Positions 58,552 through 64,000 of a stretch of 64,000 bases of DNA are shown here, piece by piece. The stretch is taken from contig NZ_QRBB01000001.1 in NCBI RefSeq assembly GCF_003363135.1, positions 186,001 through 250,000 on the forward strand. Direction: 5' to 3'. This DNA is from Alteriqipengyuania lutimaris. Lineage in GTDB: Bacteria > Pseudomonadota > Alphaproteobacteria > Sphingomonadales > Sphingomonadaceae. The notes under the pieces were generated by a model. It saw nothing but the letters and a program-made list of their open reading frames with translations. It ran no database searches and was not told the origin of the DNA. Both the position numbers and the translations under genes were made by a program. Numbering within the stretch: the stretch's first letter is position 1; each line of letters starts with the position of its first letter.

Positions 58552-59064
58552 ATGATCCTGCGCCCCGCCACCCTCGACGATGCGCCCGCGCTGGCCGCGC
58601 TCGGCCGGGAGAGTTTCTGCGCCGCCTTCGCGCATCTCTACAAGAAGCAAGACCTCGATGCCTTTCTGGAAGAGGTCTATTCGCAAGCCGCGGTGGCCGA
58701 AGAAATCGCCGATGATTTCTGCATCCACCGGCTGGCGGATGATGGCGAGAGGCTGCTCGGCTTCGTCAAGCTGCGCGCGCCCAGCTGGTACGCGGAATAT
58801 TCCGACGCGGCGAACCCGATCGCGCTCGGCCAGCTCTACACCCAGCCGGACCTCGTCGGGCAGGGCATCGGCGCCGCGCTGATGGACTGGGCGATGGCGG
58901 AGGCGCGCGAGCGTGCCCACGACGCGGTCCAGCTTTCGGTCTGGAGCGAGAACACGCGCGCGCAGAAGTTCTACCAGCGCTACGGCTTCGCGAAGATCGC
59001 CGATATCGACTTCTGGGTGGGCGACCACCGCGACGACGAGTTCCTCTACGAGCTGCGCCTGTAG
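58552..59064 (+). CDS. GNAT-family N-acetyltransferase
   Basis: 170 residues from ATG 58552 (MILRPATLDDAPAL, a typical GNAT beginning); the longer frame upstream overlaps the asparaginase promoter. LGQLYTQPDLVGQGIGAALMDWAMAEARE carries the acetyl-CoA loop (Q-x-x-G-x-G-x-A), and SVWSENTRAQKFYQRYGF is the classical motif B. Acceptor substrate unknown. Confidence 0.88.
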   Translation: MILRPATLDDAPALAALGRESFCAAFAHLYKKQDLDAFLEEVYSQAAVAEEIADDFCIHRLADDGERLLGFVKLRAPSWYAEYSDAANPIALGQLYTQPDLVGQGIGAALMDWAMAEARERAHDAVQLSVWSENTRAQKFYQRYGFAKIADIDFWVGDHRDDEFLYELRL

Positions 59065-59162
59065 GCGATCTCTCTCGCCCTTTCGTCGAGCGGACTCTTG
59101 CCAATCCGCGCCCGGCGGCGCACTCCTGCCCGCGACAATCCACACCGGGGAAACCGCCGCCA

Positions 59163-60956
59163 ATGAAGACCTTCGCCGCCGCCATCGCACTCGTCGCGCT
59201 GCTGCCAGCCGCGCCCGCTTTCGCCCAGGCCACCGAAGCTGCAACGCCTGCCGCCCAGCCCGACTGGGTCGAGACCAGCAATGCCTACACGCAGAAGCTG
59301 ATCGACTTCGAAGCGCAGTTCTACCCCGAAGGCGCCTCGTCCTCCGGCTACGAGCAGTATGACGGCCAGACCTTCGATTATTCGCTCGACGCGGACGAGC
59401 GCTACGTCGCGGGCGCGAAGGAACTGAAGGCCGAATTCACCGCAGCGATGGCGCGAGAGAGCAATCCCTTCGTCAAGCAGGACCTCGCCATCCTGATCGA
59501 CAATCTCGACCGCAGTATCGCCTCGAACGAGCTGAACGAGCAATACATGCTCGAATGGACCGAGCTGCCGCAGAACATCTTCTATTCGATCGGCAGCATC
59601 CTGTCCGACCAGACCGCCGAGAACCGCCGCGCCTCGGCGCTGGAACTGCTGCGCAAATATACTGGCGTAGCGGACGGCTACGAGCCCTATACCGAGCAAG
59701 CCAAGACGCATTTCGAAGCCAGCCGGGGGGACGGGAAGATCGGGCCCTATCGGGTCGAGGTCGCGGAATCGATCGGCAAGATCCCGACCTTCGTCGCAGG
59801 CATTCGCGAGCTGTTCGACAAGTACGAGATCGAAGGCGCGGACGAAGCGCTCGACGCGATGGAAACGCAGTTCGCCGATTACGGCGAGTGGACCCAGGAA
59901 GAAGTTCTGCCGGAAGCCCGCGACACCGCCCGCCTCCCCGAAGAACTTTACGCGCTCAACCTGCGCAATGTCGGAATCGACATGGACCCGCGCGAGGCGA
60001 TGAGCCAGGCGCGCCGCGGCTTCTACGAAATCCGCGCCCAGATGGAGGCGCTCGCCCCGCAGATCGCGGAGAAGAACGGCTGGCCCGAGACCGACATGGC
60101 CGGGGTGATGAAGCAGTTGAAGCAGCAGACCATCCCCAACGACGAGATCGAGGAATTCTATCGCGGCGTGAACCGCGAACTCGAAGCCAAGGCGCGCGAG
60201 AACGACATCGTCAGCATTCCGGACACCGAGTTGCAGATGCGCGTCGCGAGCGAGGCGGAAAGCGCCGCGCAGCCCGCGCCGCACATGCGCCCGCCGCGCC
60301 TGATCGGGAACACCGGCGAACAGGGCACTTTCGTGCTCACCGTCGGCAATCCGACCGCCAGCGCGGACGACGCCTACGACGATTTCAACTTCCCCGCCGC
60401 CGCGTGGACGTTGAGCGCGCACGAGGCGCGCCCCGGTCACGAGATGCAGTTCGCCGCGCTGGTCGAGCAGGGCGTGTCGCTCGCCCGCATGCTCTACGCC
60501 TTCAACAGCGTGAACGTCGAAGGCTGGGCGCTCTATGCCGAGGCGGAGATGATGCCGCACGAGCCCATCGAGGGCCAGTTCATCGCCCAGCAGTTCCGAC
60601 TGCTGCGCGCGGCCCGCGCCTTCCTCGACCCCGCGCTCAACCTCGGCCTGATGACCCGCGACGAGGCCGAATACGTGCTGCGCGATGAAGCGCTGTTCTC
60701 GCCCGGCATGACCAAGCAGGAGCTCGACCGCTACCAGTTCCGCATGCCCGGCCAGGCTGGCGCGTACTACTACGGCTATCGCAAGCTGATCGACCTGCGC
60801 GTCGAGACCGAACTGGCGCTGGGCGAAGCGTTCGACGAGAAGGAATTCAACGACTTCCTGCTGGCGCAGGGGATCATCCCGCTCGAACTGATCGCACAGG
60901 CGGTGCGCGAGGGATTCATCCCCGCGCACCGGCCGGCGTCCGGCGGCGCCGGATGA
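59163..60956 (+). CDS. DUF885 family exported metallopeptidase-like protein
   Basis: 597 residues, ATG 59163, with signal peptide (FAAAIALVALLPAAPAFAQ). DUF885 proteins are mostly helical; the diagnostic zinc-site motif is LSAHEARPGHEMQF, followed by EGWALYAEAEMMP, where a downstream Glu can be the third ligand. The C-terminus has PGQAGAYYYGYRKLIDLR. It probably acts as a periplasmic dipeptidase or carboxypeptidase, as reported for some relatives; substrate not established. Followed by the SigF-type promoter. Confidence 0.9.
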   Translation: MKTFAAAIALVALLPAAPAFAQATEAATPAAQPDWVETSNAYTQKLIDFEAQFYPEGASSSGYEQYDGQTFDYSLDADERYVAGAKELKAEFTAAMARESNPFVKQDLAILIDNLDRSIASNELNEQYMLEWTELPQNIFYSIGSILSDQTAENRRASALELLRKYTGVADGYEPYTEQAKTHFEASRGDGKIGPYRVEVAESIGKIPTFVAGIRELFDKYEIEGADEALDAMETQFADYGEWTQEEVLPEARDTARLPEELYALNLRNVGIDMDPREAMSQARRGFYEIRAQMEALAPQIAEKNGWPETDMAGVMKQLKQQTIPNDEIEEFYRGVNRELEAKARENDIVSIPDTELQMRVASEAESAAQPAPHMRPPRLIGNTGEQGTFVLTVGNPTASADDAYDDFNFPAAAWTLSAHEARPGHEMQFAALVEQGVSLARMLYAFNSVNVEGWALYAEAEMMPHEPIEGQFIAQQFRLLRAARAFLDPALNLGLMTRDEAEYVLRDEALFSPGMTKQELDRYQFRMPGQAGAYYYGYRKLIDLRVETELALGEAFDEKEFNDFLLAQGIIPLELIAQAVREGFIPAHRPASGGAG

Positions 60957-60984
60957 TCGCGGCGGGCCTGGCGCGAGCCGTCGT

Positions 60985-61010
60985 GTAACCGCTGGCAATG
61001 TCCGCGCGAA
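60985..61010 (+). promoter_or_regulatory. SigF-type promoter of sigF-nrsF
   Basis: GTAACC (60985-60990), 16 nt, CGAA (61007-61010), 10 nt before the sigma factor ATG. This matches the promoter motif I recall for Caulobacter SigF (GTAACC-N16-CGAA) and predicts autoregulation. Because it ends so close to the ATG, the transcript would be nearly leaderless. Confidence 0.7.
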
Positions 61011-61019
61011 AGGCCGGGC

Positions 61020-61550
61020 ATGATCGCCGAGGAAAGCACGCTGGCCGACCTGATGCGCCGCTCGCAGCGCGGCGACCGGCAGGCGTACAACGTCCTGCTC
61101 ACCGAGAGCCGGATGTGGCTGGAGCGGTTCTTCCGCCGCCGGGTGCCCCCTTCGCAGATCGACGATCTGGTGCAGGACGTGCTGATGGCGGTGCATCGCA
61201 AGCGCGCCACCTGGGACCCGGCGCGCGCCTACCTGCCGTGGCTGGCCGCGATCGCGCGCTATCGCTGGGTCGATCACCTGCGCAAGGCCTACCGGTCCGC
61301 GACGAGCGAACTGGGGGACCACGATGTGGCGGAGGATAGCGAGGAAGACAGCACGATCGCGCGGCTCAGCCTCGACCGCCTGTTCATCGAGCTTCCCGAA
61401 AAGCAGGCCGAAGCGATCGAACTGGTCAAGATCGACGGCCTCTCGATCCGCGAGGCGTCCGAAAGGACCGGGCAGAGCGAGAGCCTGGTCAAAGTGAATA
61501 TCCATCGCGGGCTCAAGAAGCTCGGCAAGATTATCGAGAAGGCAGACTGA
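61020..61550 (+). CDS. sigF: ECF sigma factor, SigF type
   Basis: 176 residues, ATG 61020. Region 2: LMRRSQRGDRQAYNVLLTESRMWLERFF and DDLVQDVLMAVHRKRATWDPARAYLPWLAAIARYRWVDHLRK; region 4: ELPEKQAEAIELVKIDGLSIREASERTGQSESLVKVNIHRGLKKL. The RRRVPPSQIDDLVQDVLMAVH pattern and the neighbouring DUF1109 gene place it with Caulobacter SigF, which responds to heavy metals and oxidants. nrsF starts 2 nt after the stop. Confidence 0.93.
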   Translation: MIAEESTLADLMRRSQRGDRQAYNVLLTESRMWLERFFRRRVPPSQIDDLVQDVLMAVHRKRATWDPARAYLPWLAAIARYRWVDHLRKAYRSATSELGDHDVAEDSEEDSTIARLSLDRLFIELPEKQAEAIELVKIDGLSIREASERTGQSESLVKVNIHRGLKKLGKIIEKAD

Positions 61551-61552
61551 CA

Positions 61553-62188
61553 GTGTCCACGCAGAACCTGATCGCGCGGCTATCCGACGAGCTCGAACCG
61601 CGCACGCCGATGCGCCGCCGGCAGGGCCTCGCGCTGGTCGCCGCCGGGCTGGGGCTGACCGTGATCCTCGTCGCCGGGGTTCTGGGGTCGTGGCGCGCGG
61701 CCCTGGCGGGCCATGCGTCGCCCGAGTTCTACATCGTCAACGCCATGCTCCTGGTGCTCGGCGCAGCCGCTGCGAGCGCGGCGGTGGCAATGGCTGCGCC
61801 GCAGGTCGGCAACCGACAGGATGGCGCGCGCTGGGGCCTCGCGATGGTCGCGATCCTGCCGCTGGTCGCAATCGGCGTTGCCCTTTCGCAAGGCCTGAGC
61901 GCGCGCGAGATGATCGACGAGCACGCGGCCCGTTGCGTCGCATGGGGCACCGCCAGCGGCCTGCTCGTATTTGCCGCGCTCGGCGGGTGGCTGCGCCGCG
62001 GCGCGCCGGTCTCGATCGAGGCGGCGGGGCTTTACTCGGGTGTTGCCGCCGGGGCTCTGGGCAGCTTCGCCTGCGGCCTGTCTTGCCCGATCGACGATAT
62101 GGTCCATCTCGGCCTGTGGCATGTCGCGCCGATCCCGCTCGCCGGGCTGGCGGGTCGGCTGATCCTCCCTCGCCTCATCCGGTGGTGA
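61553..62188 (+). CDS. nrsF: NrsF (DUF1109) membrane anti-sigma factor
   Basis: 211 residues from GTG 61553. A short cytoplasmic N-terminus is followed by six transmembrane helices (about 25-45, 60-80, 95-115, 130-147, 155-175, 185-205). Conserved cysteines are visible in AARCVAW and in FACGLSCPIDDMVH; in Caulobacter NrsF, paired cysteines sense the stress and release SigF. The close spacing with sigF supports the pair. Convergent with the transporter gene, 4 nt apart. Confidence 0.93.
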   Translation: MSTQNLIARLSDELEPRTPMRRRQGLALVAAGLGLTVILVAGVLGSWRAALAGHASPEFYIVNAMLLVLGAAAASAAVAMAAPQVGNRQDGARWGLAMVAILPLVAIGVALSQGLSAREMIDEHAARCVAWGTASGLLVFAALGGWLRRGAPVSIEAAGLYSGVAAGALGSFACGLSCPIDDMVHLGLWHVAPIPLAGLAGRLILPRLIRW

Positions 62189-62192
62189 AAGT

Positions 62193-63200
62193 CTAGAGCC
62201 ACTTCAATCGTTTGAAGATCGTCAGCAGCACCACGATGATCGCGATGCAGACCGCGGCAACCCACCAGAAGGCGTCACTGTCGTTCACCCCGGGCATCCC
62301 GCCGACATTGATGCCGAGCAGCCCGGTGAGGAAGCCCAGCGGCAGGAAGATGCCCGCGACGATGGTGAGCATGTAGGTCGCGCGTTCGTTGCTCGCGAGC
62401 GCGCGGGCGCGCAGCTCGTCCATCAGCACCACCGCGCTTTCCTTGCTGACGTCGATATCGTCGAGATAGCGGCGCAGGCGGTCGATCGTCTCGGCGATCT
62501 CGCGCCGGTCGTGCTCCTCGAACCAGGGCGGCGCGTCGCGGCTGATGGCCTCGAGCGCGACATGCTGGGGCCCCATGTGGCGTTGCAGGCCAAGGCAATT
62601 GCGCCGGATGGTGGCGATCTTCTGGAGCATTTCCTCGGGATCGTCGTCCATGTCCTGCGCTTCCAGCTCGTCGATATGGTCGTTCATATCGACGATCGAG
62701 GCGTTCATCCGCGCCACCATCGCCTCGGTCAGCGCGGTAACGATCGCACCCACGTCGCCCGGTCCCGCCCCGCGATCGATCCGGGCGAGGATCTGGCGCG
62801 GCGTCTGCAGCGGATGGCGGCGCAGCGTGATCAGCCGCACGCCGTCGCTCCACACCTGCATGCTGATCATGTCCTCGGGCTCGGCTCCGGGGTTGAAGTT
62901 GATCCCCCTGAGAGTCGCGACCAGCGTATTGCCCTCGCGGAAGGCGCGCGGGCGGGTCTCGTCGCTGGTCAGAAGTTCGGCGGTCGGTTCGGGAATGCCG
63001 AGCCGTTCCTGCAGCCATTCATAGACGCCGGGCGTGTTGCGACACAGGTGCAGCCACAGCACCTCCCCGCCAGCGCCCGCATCGCCCGGCTGCCAATGCT
63101 GGATCGCCGCCCAGTCGATCGGGCGGCCACCGCCATTGCCGTCGAGCACCCGTGCGAAAAGCAGCGGAGTGCCGGGTTCGGTATCGTTCAGTTCGGCCAT
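62193..63200 (-). CDS. zntB: CorA-superfamily transporter, ZntB-like
   Basis: 335 residues from ATG 63200 (GGGGGC just upstream; ATG 63209 is an alternative). A large cytoplasmic funnel domain (about 1-275; DWAAIQHWQPGD, FREGNTLVATLRGINFNPG) is followed by two C-terminal transmembrane helices with the pore-loop signature GLLGINVGGMPG. GIN instead of the CorA GMN is typical of ZntB-type proteins, which transport zinc rather than magnesium. KRLKWL tail as in the family. Convergent with nrsF. Confidence 0.9.
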   Translation of the reverse strand: MAELNDTEPGTPLLFARVLDGNGGGRPIDWAAIQHWQPGDAGAGGEVLWLHLCRNTPGVYEWLQERLGIPEPTAELLTSDETRPRAFREGNTLVATLRGINFNPGAEPEDMISMQVWSDGVRLITLRRHPLQTPRQILARIDRGAGPGDVGAIVTALTEAMVARMNASIVDMNDHIDELEAQDMDDDPEEMLQKIATIRRNCLGLQRHMGPQHVALEAISRDAPPWFEEHDRREIAETIDRLRRYLDDIDVSKESAVVLMDELRARALASNERATYMLTIVAGIFLPLGFLTGLLGINVGGMPGVNDSDAFWWVAAVCIAIIVVLLTIFKRLKWL

Positions 63201-63370
63201 CGCCCCCATCTGGTCTAAAGTGTCGCCAATAGACAATACCCGAGTACGGAACGCCGATCCTGCGGCAGACCCGTCTCTCGGAACGAGGAAAACTCGAAAT
63301 TTACTATTGCAGCTCTGATCGTGTTGGCGTTTCAGGGCCGAAAGATTCCGGTAGGACACAGAAAGCATCA

Positions 63371-64000
63371 TGACCAAATTCCTCGTTCACGGCCTGCGTG
63401 CCGCATCGGCGCTCGCGCTTGTCGGGGCTGCCAGCCCGAGCCTTGCCGGAGGCTTTCTCATCAACGAACAGTCGACCACCGCCACCGGCCGCGCGCTGTC
63501 CGGCGCAGCCGTGGCCGCCGATGGCCCGGGCGCAATTTTCTTCAATCCCGCCATCATGACCGAGCTCGAAGGCATTCAGCTCGAAGCGGGCGGCCAGATA
63601 CTGCTGGCCAAGGCAGAGCAGATCGATCGCGGCAGCACGCGGACCATTCCCGGCTTGCCCGTCACGGCGCCGGTCGGAGGCAATGGCGGTGGCAATCCAT
63701 TTCCCCAGCCGCTGCTCGTGCCCAATGCATCCGCCAGCGTGCAGGTGAGCGACCGCGTGTGGCTGGGCGTCAGCGTCAATGGCCCATTCGGCCTGATCAG
63801 CGATTACGACGAGGGGTTTTTCGGCCGTTACGACGCCGACCGCTCGAAGCTCTTCACGCTCAACGTACAGCCGAGTGCGGCGGTCAAGCTGTCCGACAAC
63901 GTCTCGATCGGTGCCGGTCTCGACGTCCAATATGCCGATGTCGAACTGACCAACGCCCTGCCCAATCTTGCCCCGGGGTCGCCGGACGGACTGCTCGACG
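63371..64000 (+). CDS. OmpP1/FadL/TodX-family outer membrane transporter, 5' part
   Basis: 210 codons from ATG 63371 to the right window edge without stop, so the 3' end is missing. Signal peptide (LRAASALALVGAASPSLA), then the FadL hallmark GGFLINEQSTTATGRALSGAAVAADGPGAIFFNPAIMTEL, corresponding to the hatch-domain NPA region, and barrel strands with WLGVSVNGPFGLISDYDEGFFGRYDADRSKLFTLNVQPS. It would allow hydrophobic compounds such as long-chain fatty acids across the outer membrane. Divergent from zntB with a 170-nt gap. Confidence 0.92.

Overview
The window is about 65% GC, with dense short-spaced operons and frequent GTG/TTG starts. It comes from an alphaproteobacterium, most likely Sphingomonadales/Erythrobacteraceae. 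The markers for this are a PhyR-NepR-EcfG general stress locus, a SigF-NrsF pair, many HWE-type kinases, a Caulobacter/Xanthomonas-type TonB receptor, class I PHA synthase and DUF885/DUF1272 proteins. This placement rests on gene content; no rRNA lies in the window.

Layout. (1) 1-10.1 kb is an N-acetylglucosamine/chitin-oligomer island. A left-truncated EIIA-HPr-EI PTS fusion and a TonB receptor read leftward. A GntR regulator (nagQ), SIS-type deaminase (nagB-II), nagA and a GH20 lipoprotein read rightward, around a shared operator region. Together they would bind oligomers at the outer membrane, trim them, phosphorylate GlcNAc and convert it to fructose-6-P. (2) 10.4-15.5 kb holds a trimeric autotransporter adhesin and an AraC regulator. 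(3) 15.5-17.5 kb has two tRNA genes, a thioesterase and a dispersed repeat. (4) 17.5-23.7 kb has an unusual winged-helix/crotonase ORF, alanine transaminase, phaC and a phasin behind palindromic operators, and clpS. (5) 23.8-29.2 kb has lptFG, two acetyltransferase-like genes and a desaturase. (6) 29.2-35 kb is the general stress response locus: response regulator, a likely minus-strand sRNA of GsrN type, phyR, a PhyK-like kinase, nepR-ecfG and an AI-2E-type permease. Three exact GGAAC-N16/17-CGTT promoters tie it together. (7) 35-40.9 kb is housekeeping (sodB, symporter, glmM, thiD, LOG protein). (8) 41.1-46.5 kb is a large CheB-CheR-PAS-GAF-PAS-HWE kinase-REC hybrid cut by one in-frame amber codon, followed by a second CheB. 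(9) 46.6-49.5 kb has tRNA-Gln, ppx, rlmE and a membrane cytochrome c. (10) 49.6-56 kb is a six-gene DUF4129/DUF4350/MoxR/DUF58/SpoIIM/RDD membrane operon. (11) 56-64 kb has a desaturase, repeats, isoaspartyl peptidase, DUF885 peptidase, sigF-nrsF behind a SigF-type promoter, a ZntB-like transporter and the start of a FadL-type porin.

Three observations deserve most attention: the candidate GsrN sRNA beside phyR, the amber-split chemotaxis/kinase hybrid, and the winged-helix domain fused in frame to a crotonase that also has its own strong ribosome-binding site. Two intergenic repeat families, each present twice, are further unexplained structure.
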